51,914 nt of DNA, from contig JAUZRF010000023.1 of assembly GCA_030950645.1 (NCBI GenBank), forward strand, positions 1 through 51,914. The letters run 5' to 3'. The notes under the pieces were generated by a model. It made no database searches, was not told the origin of the DNA, and saw only the letters and a list, made by a program, of their open reading frames with translations. Positions within the stretch are counted from its first letter, which is position 1; every line of letters starts with the position of its first letter. This DNA comes from Mariprofundales bacterium. GTDB lineage: Bacteria; Pseudomonadota; Zetaproteobacteria; Mariprofundales; J009. Shown here piece by piece: positions 1 through 7,805 of the stretch. Position numbers and translations under genes: made by a program.

Positions 1-51
1 GCATTTTTCAACGCCGCTATCGGGAAAATCAGAAGTGAGCTGAGTAGTTAC
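1..51 (+). repeat. MITE-1 copy, cut by the window edge
   Basis: This is the right part of the 153-bp repeat found throughout the window. It contains the block reading tttttcaacgccgctatcgg and ends with ctgagtagttac at position 51. The left half lies outside the window, so its target duplication cannot be tested; the right flank is cattttag. It lies upstream of tpiA and could affect that promoter. Confidence 0.85.
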
Positions 52-215
52 CATTTTAGAGCCCTTTTCGGCGCGAACTCCACCGATATTATTGCAACTT
101 GCCAAGTAGAGCGATTTTTCTAGCATGCGCAACCCTCGCGCGCGTCTCCTATTCACACCGTTTAAATAGAACCAACGCGCCAAAATCCCGATTGGAATAC
201 AGGAGAGTACACACT

Positions 216-968
216 GTGAGCACCCACCAACGCTACCTAATTGCCGGCAACTGGAAAATGAATGGCGTACTCTCAGAAGCACGCGAATTCATCCGCGCTC
301 TGGCAGAAAACCCCGCACCTGAACATGTTGAAGTGGCACTAATGCCCCCATTCACCCTGCTCCATCCGCTGGCCGACAAGCTTTCCACGCGCGGTGTGCG
401 ACTAGGCGCGCAGAATGTCTACTACGAACCCAAAGGTGCCTTCACCGGCTCAATTTCCCCACTAATGTTGCGCGATGCAGGTTGCCGCTATGTCATCCTG
501 GGACACTCTGAACGGCGTGATATCATGGGTGAGAAAAATGATACTATCCGTCACAAACTAGATGCAGCATGGAACAGCGGCTTGGAGCCCATCCTCTGCA
601 TTGGCGAACATTTGGATGACCGTAAAAGTGGCAATACCAATGCAGTGCTAACTGAGCAACTCAGCGTACTTGAGGGCAGCGATGCTGAAAAAATGCTCAC
701 CATCGCCTACGAACCAGTTTGGGCAATCGGCACTGGTGTCACCCCCACCACCGATGAGGTGCGTGATACCCATACCTTTATTCACCAAAAGCTAACCGAT
801 ATCGGCAAAGATCATCGCGTGCTCTATGGTGGTAGCGTCAACGCCGCTAATGCAGCTGAACTATTGGGATTGCCGGGTGTCGACGGCGCACTGGTTGGCG
901 GCGCCAGCCTACAAGCGGAATCGTTCTCGCAAATCATTCAGGCAGCGGCTAGCTGCGCGAACAACTAG
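216..968 (+). CDS. tpiA: Triosephosphate isomerase
   Basis: The enzyme interconverts dihydroxyacetone phosphate and glyceraldehyde 3-phosphate in cytoplasmic glycolysis and gluconeogenesis. The protein is about 250 residues, the usual length. It opens with the substrate-binding GNWKMNG motif (N and K), carries the catalytic histidine in LGHSERR and the catalytic glutamate in AYEPVWAIGTG, and ends with the phosphate-binding YGGSVN and GALVGGASL loops. The ORF track starts at 99, but a GTG at 216 follows a clear AGGAGA Shine-Dalgarno at 201-206 and begins exactly where the family begins, so I chose it. secG follows after 10 bases, the common tpiA-secG pair. Confidence 0.96.
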   Translation: MSTHQRYLIAGNWKMNGVLSEAREFIRALAENPAPEHVEVALMPPFTLLHPLADKLSTRGVRLGAQNVYYEPKGAFTGSISPLMLRDAGCRYVILGHSERRDIMGEKNDTIRHKLDAAWNSGLEPILCIGEHLDDRKSGNTNAVLTEQLSVLEGSDAEKMLTIAYEPVWAIGTGVTPTTDEVRDTHTFIHQKLTDIGKDHRVLYGGSVNAANAAELLGLPGVDGALVGGASLQAESFSQIIQAAASCANN

Positions 969-978
969 GAGTTTCATC

Positions 979-1344
979 ATGACAACCGTGCTGACCACAC
1001 TGCATATTATAGTGGCACTGCTACTAATCGGCGTTGTTTTGATCCAGCGCGGCCAAGGCGCAGACATGGGAGCATCCTTTGGCGGTGGTGGTGCCCAAAC
1101 CCTGTTTGGTAGTCGCGGTTCAGGATCATTCCTAGGAAAAATAACAGGTGCGCTAGCTGGCTTATTCATGATCACCAGCCTGACACTGGCATTCTTCACT
1201 CAGCAACAGCGTGGATCGGTCGTAGAACAGAGCGTCATTCCACAAAGTGCACCACAAAAAAATGCGCCGCAAAAAGGTTTTGATGCATCCAAGTTAAAGA
1301 GCAACACAAAAACCGCAGGTGACAGCTTACCCGCTGCCCAATAG
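979..1344 (+). CDS. secG: Preprotein translocase subunit SecG
   Basis: SecG is the small auxiliary subunit of the SecYEG protein-export channel in the inner membrane. The 121-residue product has a first membrane segment at about residues 3-22, the family motif IQRGQGADMGASFGGGGAQTLFG, and a second membrane segment at about 50-70. A polar, alanine- and glutamine-rich tail follows, as is usual. The ATG at 979 is preceded by AGGAG at 967-971 with good spacing; the longer track ORF from 826 lies inside tpiA. It is probably co-transcribed with tpiA, and tRNA-Leu lies 55 bases downstream, a frequent proteobacterial arrangement. Confidence 0.95.
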   Translation: MTTVLTTLHIIVALLLIGVVLIQRGQGADMGASFGGGGAQTLFGSRGSGSFLGKITGALAGLFMITSLTLAFFTQQQRGSVVEQSVIPQSAPQKNAPQKGFDASKLKSNTKTAGDSLPAAQ

Positions 1345-1399
1345 CATTCGCCGCGCATTTTCCTCAGTCTGTGCGACAAATAGCACAGACATTCTTAAC

Positions 1400-1484
1400 G
1401 CCGATGTGGTGAAATTGGTAGACACGCCATCTTGAGGGGGTGGTGGGGAGACCCGTGCTGGTTCGACTCCAGTCATCGGCACCA
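1400..1484 (+). tRNA. tRNA-Leu (anticodon GAG)
   Basis: The sequence folds as a class II tRNA. The acceptor arms gccgatg and catcggc pair perfectly. The D-loop reads aattggtagacac, the anticodon stem ccatc/ggtgg encloses the loop ttgaggg (GAG at 1434-1436), and a long variable arm is followed by the T arm ggttcgactcc. The discriminator A and an encoded CCA end the gene. It closely resembles E. coli leuU. Its 3' end faces an integrase remnant, so it probably served as an attachment site. Confidence 0.96.
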
Positions 1485-1510
1485 AATAGCTGTTTCATAC
1501 AGTGCCAAAC

Positions 1511-1543
1511 AAGCCCGTAAGTGTAATGCTTGCGGGCTTTTTT
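1511..1543 (+). terminator. Rho-independent terminator after tRNA-Leu
   Basis: The inverted repeat aagcccgtaag / cttgcgggctt forms an 11-bp stem (one G-T pair) with a 7-base loop, followed directly by a run of six T. It lies 26 bases after the tRNA CCA end and would terminate the tpiA-secG-tRNA transcript. Confidence 0.85.
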
Positions 1544-1585
1544 ATTGTCTTCACTGTTCCATGCGGTACCATCCAGACCCATGAC

Positions 1586-1660
1586 ATACCAACAAAATTG
1601 TTGGTATTTCTGTTGGTATAAATCCAAATATGCCAACACCACTGGAAAAAGTACCAACAA
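1586..1660. promoter_or_regulatory. TTGGTA inverted/direct repeats upstream of the integrase stub
   Basis: The arms ataccaaca and tgttggtat surround a 4-base spacer, followed by a further tgttggtata and, near 1651, gtaccaacaa. Four copies of one 9-10 bp motif in both orientations just before the integrase start look like a recombinase arm site or an operator. This rests on pattern only. Confidence 0.35.
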
Positions 1661-1672
1661 ATAGGGGTGCAC

Positions 1673-1868
1673 ATGGCTCTAACTGATGTAAAAATAAAAG
1701 CTTTTGTATTACCTGCTGGTAAGCAACAACGGCGTGAGTCTGATGGCGGTGGCCTTTACCTTCAAATCACCCCGTCTGGTAAATATTGGCGCATGGCCTA
1801 CCGCTTCGGTGGTAAACAGAAAACGCTATCAATCGGGATTTTGCCGTATCGCTGAAACAAGCGAGGTG
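1673..1868 (+). pseudogene. P4-type tyrosine integrase, N-terminal stub (DUF4102)
   Basis: The reading frame starts MALTDVKIKAF and continues with SDGGGLYLQI, WRMAYRFGGKQKTLSIG, the arm-type DNA-binding N-terminal domain of P4-like tyrosine recombinases. A full protein has about 400 residues; this frame stops after about 61. Just past the stop, another frame reads LKQAR, matching the expected continuation, which suggests a small frameshift before a MITE-2 element cuts the gene at about 1869. The start follows a purine-rich aggggtg. Its position after tRNA-Leu fits an integrated element that has since been lost. The catalytic domain is absent, so it is not functional. Confidence 0.8.
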
Positions 1869-2120
1869 TTACATTCCGGCTTATTTGAGGGGGTTGTGCC
1901 ACGATGAGGCAGGCCGTTTAGAACGGCTGATTACCCACCCCGAATCCGCACATGCCCAAGACTACTTACGCTCCAGATGCGATGCCTCAAGGAGCTTGCT
2001 ACGCTTCGCTCCGCACTCCTCCTTAACCCATCTTTCGCTACAAAAGAGGGTGGTCATGTACGAATTCGGGAGCCCTTGCTGAACGAGGGATGACTCCCCT
2101 CAAATAAAGGTAAACATAAC
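1869..2120. repeat. MITE-2 copy A, long form
   Basis: The element runs from ttacattccggcttatttgagg to cccctcaaataaaggtaaaca, so its ends share the inverted core ttatttgagggg. The same element, about 122 bp, recurs at 51111-51232. This copy carries about 130 extra bases between 'aacggctgatt' and 'cgggagccc'. It contains no convincing gene; the short track ORFs here are incidental. It separates the integrase stub from the IS66 remnant. Confidence 0.75.
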
Positions 2121-2135
2121 ACAAACTGACAGAGG

Positions 2136-2605
2136 ATGAAAAAACGCGGCCCATGCAAACGAACAAAAGCTCAGAATCTATTGCGACGACTGGAGGATGA
2201 TGAGGATTCTGTTCTCGCGTTCCTGCATGATTTCAATGTGCCGTTTACCAACAACCTCACTGAACAGGACATTCGCATGCTCAAGGTGCGGTTGAAAGTT
2301 TCCGGCTGCTTTCGAACCTTGGAGGGGGCTGAAAAGTTCACTCATATTCGCGGCTATCTCTCCACAGCTAGAAAAAATGTAACTACTCAGCACCCTACCC
2401 AAAAATGATTGTAACTGCTCAGATTGCTTCCGGTTTTCCTGATAGCAAGGCGAAAAATCGGAGTTTACTACTGTCAATGTGCATTTTTCAACGCCGCTAT
2501 CAGGAAAACCGGGAGTGAGCTGAGTAGTTACGAAAAAATAACATCAACCCGCTTGATACGATCATCCGTGCTTATCAGGATGAGCCCTTTATCCCAACTG
2601 CATAA
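2136..2605 (+). pseudogene. IS66 transposase C-terminal fragment, interrupted by MITE-1
   Basis: The frame reads KKRGPCKRTKAQNLLRRL, then VPFTNNLTEQDIRMLKVRLK, SGCFRTLEGAEKFTHIRGYLS and TARKN, the typical C-terminal end of the IS66 transposase. It includes the conserved TNN..E.D.RM region that carries the last catalytic glutamate. At 2379 the MITE interrupts it. Removing the element and one 8-bp duplication restores an open frame that reads NNINPLDTIIRAYQDEPFIP and stops at 2605. The N-terminal three quarters of the gene are missing, so it is inactive. Confidence 0.9.
2379..2531 (+). repeat. MITE-1, full 153-bp copy with perfect target duplication
   Basis: The element begins gtaactactcagcacccta and ends gagctgagtagttac. 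Inside are a second end-like motif gtaactgctcag and a pair of 17-bp arms, ccggttttcctgatagc and its reverse complement. It is flanked on both sides by gaaaaaat (2371-2378 and 2532-2539), an 8-bp duplication of the size made by IS66-family transposases. It encodes no protein. Confidence 0.95.
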
Positions 2606-2674
2606 ACTCATAGGATCAGGGGTGCTGAGTAGTTACGAGTCCCAAACAATAGGCTGCCAATCCAAGCTGATGGC

Positions 2675-5053
2675 GTGGCCGACAATGTAGAGATACCGAG
2701 GAGAAGCCCGATAAACATTCTGATTGTTGATGATAGCGCCATGCATCGTGGCCTCATCGCCAAAGAGCTCTCAACGCTAACCAATAAAACCCTGATCACC
2801 GCAACCTCAGCACGCGAAGCAATTGATATTGCACTCAATCAACACCCCGACCTCATCACCATGGATTTGGAGATGGAGGGGATGGATGGCATCGCAGCCA
2901 CCGCCAAGCTGGCTAGTTACCCCTCCTGTGCCGACATTCCGGTGGTGGTCATCTCCAGTAAAACCGATCCCGTGATTCGCCAGATGGCCTTCGATGCCGG
3001 AGCCATCAACTTCTTCACCAAGCCGTTTGAGGAGGGTGCGCTGTGCGCCTTTGTCGAGGATATATTGGGCAAACACCAAAAACGATTCGATGGGTTACGC
3101 ATTCTGCTAGCCGATGACTCCACCATCGGCCGCGCCATGATCAGGCGGGCACTAGAGCCTCAAGGTGCGATCCTATTCGAAGCCGAAAATGGCGTGACCG
3201 CTATTGAACTACTGCAACATCACACCATCGATCTGCTCATCACCGATTTCATGATGCCAGGCATGGATGGACTGGATCTAACCCAGTATGTCCGTGAAAA
3301 GATAGGCAATAGCGATCTACCCATCGTGCTGATCACCGCTGCCAGCGATCTCAATATCGAGATCAAGGCGCTCAACCTTGGAGTCGATGACTTTCTGGTC
3401 AAACCCTTCTCACACGAGGAGTTGGTAGCGCGTATCGCCAACCACCAGCGGCGCATCCTGCTGACCAACAAGCTCAAGAATCAACAAAAAGATAAGGCGA
3501 AAATGGTTGCCACCACTACCCGCGATACGGCAATCTTAAATGCCGCTTCCGATGCCATCATCATGATTGACCGCAAGGCCACCATCGAGCTATTCAACCG
3601 AGCGGCTGAGACCATCTTCGGTTACCGCAGCGAAGAGGTGGTGGGCTCCAACATCTCGGTATTAATGCATCCCGAACTGGCGGCACGCCATGACGACTAT
3701 GTGCAAAACAGCCTCATCCACAGCAAGTTGGTCTTCGGCAACGAGCGCCAGCTTCAGGCGATCACCAAGCAGGGCAACACCATCACTATTGAACTCAATG
3801 TTACCCCGGTGGTAATGGAGGATAGCGAGACCCATTTTGTCGGGGTGGCGCGTGACATCAGTGAACGCCTGCGCCGCAGCCAACAGCTGCAACAGGCACA
3901 ACAACTGGCCGAAGAGGCCAATCAGGCCAAGACCGATTTTCTCTCCTCCATGAGCCATGAACTGCGCACCCCGCTCAATGCCATCCTCGGTTTTGCCGAG
4001 ATGCTGGAGATGGATCCGCTTGATCGCCGCCAGACCAAGTGTGTCAGCCACATCCTAGACGGTGGACGCCATCTACTGGCGCTGGTCAACGATATCCTCG
4101 ATCTGGCCAAGGTGGAGAGCGGGAAAACCACGCTGTCACTGGAGGTGGTATCACTGAACAGCGCGATCGAAGCGGTACTCACCACCCTTATCCCCATTGC
4201 CACGCGAGCTGCTATCACCCTCCATTATCAATGTGACTGCGCCACGAGCCATTGCATCACGGCCGATCAGACCCGGCTCAAACAGATCCTGACCAACCTC
4301 ATCACCAATGCCATCAAATACAACCAGGAAGAGGGATCGGTGTGGATCACTTGCGAGGATGAGGGTGAAACGCGCATGCGCGTAGCGGTGCGTGATAACG
4401 GCTTTGGCATCGCTGAATCTGACCATGGCCAAGTCTTCGTTCCATTCCAACGACTAGGTCAAGAGGCCAGCGCGATTGAGGGTACCGGCATCGGTCTGGC
4501 CTACTGCAAAAAACTGGTGGAGATCATGGGCGGAGATATTGGATTCAACAGCGAGGAGGGAAAGGGAAGCTCCTTCTGGTTTACCCTGCCCAATGCCGAA
4601 GCAACACAATTGCCCAACGACAGCGAAGGAACTCCCCCAGAGCAGATAGCCAATGAGACCGAGATCTCACCGCATCATAGCAAACGCACCCTACTCTACA
4701 TCGAAGACAATCTTTCCAACCGCGAGCTGATGATGATGATCGTTGACCAAATTGACCACCTGACCCTGCATACCGCCGAAAATGGCGAAACGGGGCTATC
4801 GCTGGCCAAGGACTTACGGCCAGACATGATTATTGTCGATATCAACTTGCCGGGCATGGATGGCTATGGCGTGCGTAAACGATTGGCTGCGATGGCCGAG
4901 ACCCGCAACATCCCGACATTTGCCCTCTCTGCAGCAGCCAACAACAACGATATCAGCAAAGGTCGGAGCGCCGGCTTCGCCCGTTACCTAACCAAGCCCA
5001 TGAATATCAATGAGATCAGCGCTGTTATCCAAGAGACACTGGGAAAACTGTGA
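2675..5053 (+). CDS. Hybrid sensor histidine kinase with three receiver domains and a PAS domain
   Basis: This predicted cytoplasmic phosphorelay protein of 792 residues lacks membrane segments. Domains in order are REC1 (about 13-130, acceptor D64, K116), REC2 (141-255, D191, K243), PAS (284-395), HisKA with H428 in SSMSHELRTPLNAILGF, an HATPase domain (N box NLITNAIKYN, DNGFGI, GTGIGLAYCKKL, to about 638), and a C-terminal REC3 (672-790, D722, K774). Having two N-terminal receivers suggests it is itself controlled by an upstream kinase. The start is uncertain: the track uses GTG 2675 without a good ribosome site, and the frame stays open upstream to the IS66 end, so the 5' end may have been cut. 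A second kinase remnant and an HD-GYP regulator follow. Confidence 0.9.
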   Translation: MADNVEIPRRSPINILIVDDSAMHRGLIAKELSTLTNKTLITATSAREAIDIALNQHPDLITMDLEMEGMDGIAATAKLASYPSCADIPVVVISSKTDPVIRQMAFDAGAINFFTKPFEEGALCAFVEDILGKHQKRFDGLRILLADDSTIGRAMIRRALEPQGAILFEAENGVTAIELLQHHTIDLLITDFMMPGMDGLDLTQYVREKIGNSDLPIVLITAASDLNIEIKALNLGVDDFLVKPFSHEELVARIANHQRRILLTNKLKNQQKDKAKMVATTTRDTAILNAASDAIIMIDRKATIELFNRAAETIFGYRSEEVVGSNISVLMHPELAARHDDYVQNSLIHSKLVFGNERQLQAITKQGNTITIELNVTPVVMEDSETHFVGVARDISERLRRSQQLQQAQQLAEEANQAKTDFLSSMSHELRTPLNAILGFAEMLEMDPLDRRQTKCVSHILDGGRHLLALVNDILDLAKVESGKTTLSLEVVSLNSAIEAVLTTLIPIATRAAITLHYQCDCATSHCITADQTRLKQILTNLITNAIKYNQEEGSVWITCEDEGETRMRVAVRDNGFGIAESDHGQVFVPFQRLGQEASAIEGTGIGLAYCKKLVEIMGGDIGFNSEEGKGSSFWFTLPNAEATQLPNDSEGTPPEQIANETEISPHHSKRTLLYIEDNLSNRELMMMIVDQIDHLTLHTAENGETGLSLAKDLRPDMIIVDINLPGMDGYGVRKRLAAMAETRNIPTFALSAAANNNDISKGRSAGFARYLTKPMNINEISAVIQETLGKL

Positions 5054-5159
5054 ATCATGGTGCCAGTCGCACCTACATGAAAATCGGAGCCAGGTCTTGT
5101 TTCGCGGATTATATTCTGATTTTTAAGTACGTTGTAATTTACAAAAAAGGTAAAAACAC

Positions 5160-5301
5160 AGCTCACTCCCGGTTTTCCTGCTAGCGGCGTTGAAAAATTC
5201 TCATTTACAGTAGTAAACTCCGCTTTTTCGCCTTGCTATCAGAAAAACCGGAAGCGATCTGAGCAGTTGCGGGATGTTTTTAATGGGTGCTGAGTAGTTA
5301 C
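5160..5301 (-). repeat. MITE-1 copy, truncated at one end
   Basis: This copy is in reverse orientation relative to the one at 2379. It starts within the end motif (cagctcactcccggttttcct), keeps the paired arms, the tttacagtagtaaa centre and the subterminal gagcagttgc, and finishes ggtgctgagtagttac at 5301. The terminal gtaactact of the left end is missing. It lies directly between the hybrid kinase and the truncated kinase remnant. Confidence 0.85.
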
Positions 5302-5643
5302 AATATATCAACAAATTGACAACCTAAACCCGCGAAACAAGACCCCAAAACATTCGGCGAAAGCCAGCTGGAAATAGCTGCGCAAGCCGATGCCAACATG
5401 GCTCGCATCTGGGTGCACAACGATGGCAAGCCCATCCCGATAGCGATGCGTGACCAGCTGTTCCAACCCTTCAGCAGACTGGGCCGAGAATCAGGAGAGG
5501 TCGAGGGCAGCGGGGTTGATCTCGTGATCAGCAAACGCTTGATGGAGATGATGGGGGGTGCGATTGGCTTGGATGAAGATGTGACCGAAGGCAGCACCTT
5601 CTGGATTGAGGTGCCATTGGATCAAGATCCCCACCCAGCATGA
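5302..5643 (+). pseudogene. Histidine kinase remnant (HATPase C-terminal part)
   Basis: The open frame runs from about 5323 to 5643 and reads ARIWVHNDGKPIPIAMRDQL, FQPFSRLGRESGEVEGSGVD, LVISKRLMEMMGGAIG and GSTFWIEVPL. This is the second half of a histidine kinase ATP-binding domain with G1/G2-like boxes; the D of DNG is preserved as ND and the usual GTGIGL reads GSGVDL. All upstream domains (H-box, N-box) are absent, and the region immediately before it is a MITE-1 copy. It probably formed a kinase/HD-GYP pair with the next gene, but it cannot be a working kinase now. Confidence 0.8.
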
Positions 5644-5698
5644 CACCCACGGCGAGCTGCGACTAGTATAGCGCAATACCCTTCAGGAGACTGACACC

Positions 5699-6769
5699 AT
5701 GACTGACACCATAACTGACACCATCTATCAATCCACTATTTTGGTAGTTGATGACAAACCCGCCAACACCGACCTCATCGAGATGATGCTCGACTCGAGC
5801 GGTTATACCAATGTTACCTGCATCAACGACCCATGCCTGGTGGAGTCGCTCCATATCCAGCACAGCTATGATCTCATCCTGCTTGACCTGCGGATGCCGC
5901 AGATGCACGGCTTCGAGGTGATGAAAATGCTACAGGAACAGATCGACCCGCTCGACTACCTGCCGGTGATGGTGCTGACCGCCGATCTCGACGCCGCCTC
6001 GCGTCACCAGTCATTAGAGCTTGGTGCCCGCGACTTCCTCAACAAGCCGGTGGATCACGAGGAGTTGCTGTTCCGCGTGTTCAATCTACTCCAAGTGCGA
6101 CAGCTCTACAAAGAGCGCAAATCACGCGCCGCTCTGCTGGAGGTGGAGGTGGCACAACGCACCTCCGCACTGCGTGAGAGTCACCTCGAGACCATCCGTA
6201 CGCTGGGGCGCGCAGCAGAATTTCGTGACAATGAAACCGGTATGCATGTGCTGCGGATGAGTACTTGCTGCCGAGAGCTAGCGCAGCTGACGGGAATGGA
6301 TGCCGACTTCCAGAACCTGATCCATATCGCCAGCCCAATGCACGATATCGGAAAAATAAGCACCCCCGATGCCATCCTCCTCAAACCAGGAAAACTGGAA
6401 CCCCATGAGTGGGATATCATGAAGAAACACGCGGAAAATGGCGCTGATATTCTCTCTGAGAGTTCTTCTGACTTCATGAAAATGGGCGAGATCATCGCTA
6501 GAACTCACCATGAGAAATGGGATGGATCGGGCTATCCCAACGGATTATCGGGTGAAGATATCCCGATTGAGGGGCGCATTGCCTCCATCTGTGATGTCTT
6601 CGATGCCCTGCTCTCGAAACGACCCTACAAGCAGGCGTGGCCGCTGGAACCGACTGTGGAACTCATCCATGAAGAGTCCGGTCGCCACTTCGATCCAACG
6701 CTGGCGCAAATCTTTCTCGATAACATCCCTGCCATGGTAGCCATTCGTGAACGGTTCGCTGATCAGTGA
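5699..6769 (+). CDS. HD-GYP domain response regulator (RpfG-like c-di-GMP phosphodiesterase)
   Basis: This cytoplasmic regulator is predicted to hydrolyse cyclic di-GMP when its receiver is phosphorylated. The 356-residue protein has a receiver at about 12-128 with acceptor D63 and K116, a short coiled linker (KSRAALLEVEVAQRTSALRE), and an HD-GYP domain at about 150-345. The metal-binding HDIGK lies at 215-219 and HHEKWDGSGYPNGL at about 260-272, so the active site looks complete. The start at 5699 follows caggagac at a suitable distance. The kinase remnant just upstream is its likely former partner, so phosphate may now come from the hybrid kinase or elsewhere. Confidence 0.94.
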   Translation: MTDTITDTIYQSTILVVDDKPANTDLIEMMLDSSGYTNVTCINDPCLVESLHIQHSYDLILLDLRMPQMHGFEVMKMLQEQIDPLDYLPVMVLTADLDAASRHQSLELGARDFLNKPVDHEELLFRVFNLLQVRQLYKERKSRAALLEVEVAQRTSALRESHLETIRTLGRAAEFRDNETGMHVLRMSTCCRELAQLTGMDADFQNLIHIASPMHDIGKISTPDAILLKPGKLEPHEWDIMKKHAENGADILSESSSDFMKMGEIIARTHHEKWDGSGYPNGLSGEDIPIEGRIASICDVFDALLSKRPYKQAWPLEPTVELIHEESGRHFDPTLAQIFLDNIPAMVAIRERFADQ

Positions 6770-6788
6770 GTCGGTTGCGGTAAGAGAC

Positions 6789-7805
6789 ATGATGCAACGG
6801 CTCACGGCATTAACGGCACTGATACTCCTTGCCGCCTGCACCACCAATACCATTGGGCTGGAGCTTACCTCGGGGTGGCAAAGCAAGTCACTGGCTGTCT
6901 GGCGCCAGATTGAACCGGCTGCGATGGCCACCTCCAAAGATCGCCATTACCTCTATATCGCCTGTAACAATCAGGCCGACCTTGAGTCTCCCAGCCTCTA
7001 TCTCTACAACCTCAAGAGTGGCCGCAGCAGCATCTTAATCAATGGGTTGGAACACGCCGATGTGCTCAAATCGGCGCCCGATGGCAGCCTATGGTTGGGA
7101 GAGGGGTTCGACAAAGGGTTGATCTGGCGCATTGCCCAACCCGACAAACTACCCTCCGATCAACTAGTCGAACGCGACAAGGTACGCAGCTCAAACCCAG
7201 CCATCTCACCCCTGCGCCGTACCGGAACCTTTTCGCACCAAGGCATCGATTTCTCCGCTGATGGCCACTACGCCTACCTGCCAGATAATAACCGCCACGG
7301 TGCGCTCTACCGTTACCGCCTACAACCGCCCCACGGCTTGCAGGTATTAGGGCCAAAGGGGGCATGGATCGTGATTGCCGACCCCTCACAGGCACGCGCT
7401 ATTGCTAAGCAACACCATGCACCCACCTTCAACCATATGGAGGGTATGGCGCGACTACCCAATGGCCATCTGCTAATCGCCGAAACCGATGCCCCACGCA
7501 TCCTTGAGCTGATTGATCACGGCACGCACGCAGAGCTGCGCACCTATCTGGATGATCCACGCATCCACCATCCAACACATCTGGCGTGGGATGCACGCCG
7601 TAACTGGTTATGGATCACCGATAACGATACACCAGCGATCCTATGGGCATGGGATGGCCACAGCTTGCAGCAAATCGCGCTGCACAAGCATGCAGAGATC
7701 ACCGGCGTATTGCCGCTTGATCGCGACATCCTAATCAACCTGCAGGGACGCAATAACGGCCCAGAATTCACCCTGCGCCTTCACGAGGAACCGTTAAAAT
7801 CATGA
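6789..7805 (+). CDS. Predicted lipoprotein, beta-propeller-like
   Basis: The family is not clearly recognisable. The protein starts MMQRLTALTALILLAACTTN, a lipoprotein signal with the lipobox LAAC, so a membrane-anchored periplasmic or outer-membrane location is expected. The body has repeated short blocks such as SLWLGEGFDKG, GIDFSADGHYAYLPDNN, GMARLPNGHLLIAETD and LAWDARRNWLWITDND, the pattern of a beta-propeller (SMP-30/NHL or PhoX-like). I set the start at 6789 because the track start at 6747 lies inside the HD-GYP gene and would place the lipobox too far in. The stop overlaps gshA by four bases (ATGA). The function is unknown. Confidence 0.75.
   Translation: MMQRLTALTALILLAACTTNTIGLELTSGWQSKSLAVWRQIEPAAMATSKDRHYLYIACNNQADLESPSLYLYNLKSGRSSILINGLEHADVLKSAPDGSLWLGEGFDKGLIWRIAQPDKLPSDQLVERDKVRSSNPAISPLRRTGTFSHQGIDFSADGHYAYLPDNNRHGALYRYRLQPPHGLQVLGPKGAWIVIADPSQARAIAKQHHAPTFNHMEGMARLPNGHLLIAETDAPRILELIDHGTHAELRTYLDDPRIHHPTHLAWDARRNWLWITDNDTPAILWAWDGHSLQQIALHKHAEITGVLPLDRDILINLQGRNNGPEFTLRLHEEPLKS

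Larger units (their letters stand above)
2121..2636 (+). mobile_element. IS66-family element, 3' remnant with right terminal repeat
   Basis: Only the last part of an IS66-type element survives: the C-terminal end of its transposase (2136-2605, interrupted) and a right end finishing gggtgctgagtagttac at 2636. Read inward, that end is GTAACTACTCAGCACCCC; the GTAA start is the hallmark of IS66-family terminal repeats. The left end has been lost at the junction with MITE-2. A 153-bp MITE-1 sits inside the transposase frame. The right end lies only 38 bases before the start of the hybrid kinase gene. Confidence 0.85.

Noticed and set aside
1885-2082. 65-residue ORF in MITE-2 copy A
   Set aside because: It lies wholly within a repeat and has no recognisable domain or ribosome site.
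2424-2690. 88-residue ORF MLPVFLIARRKIG..., also seen at the starts of the ftsZ and pilC-antisense ORFs
   Set aside because: The shared N-terminus is MITE-1 sequence read through; the real genes start downstream.
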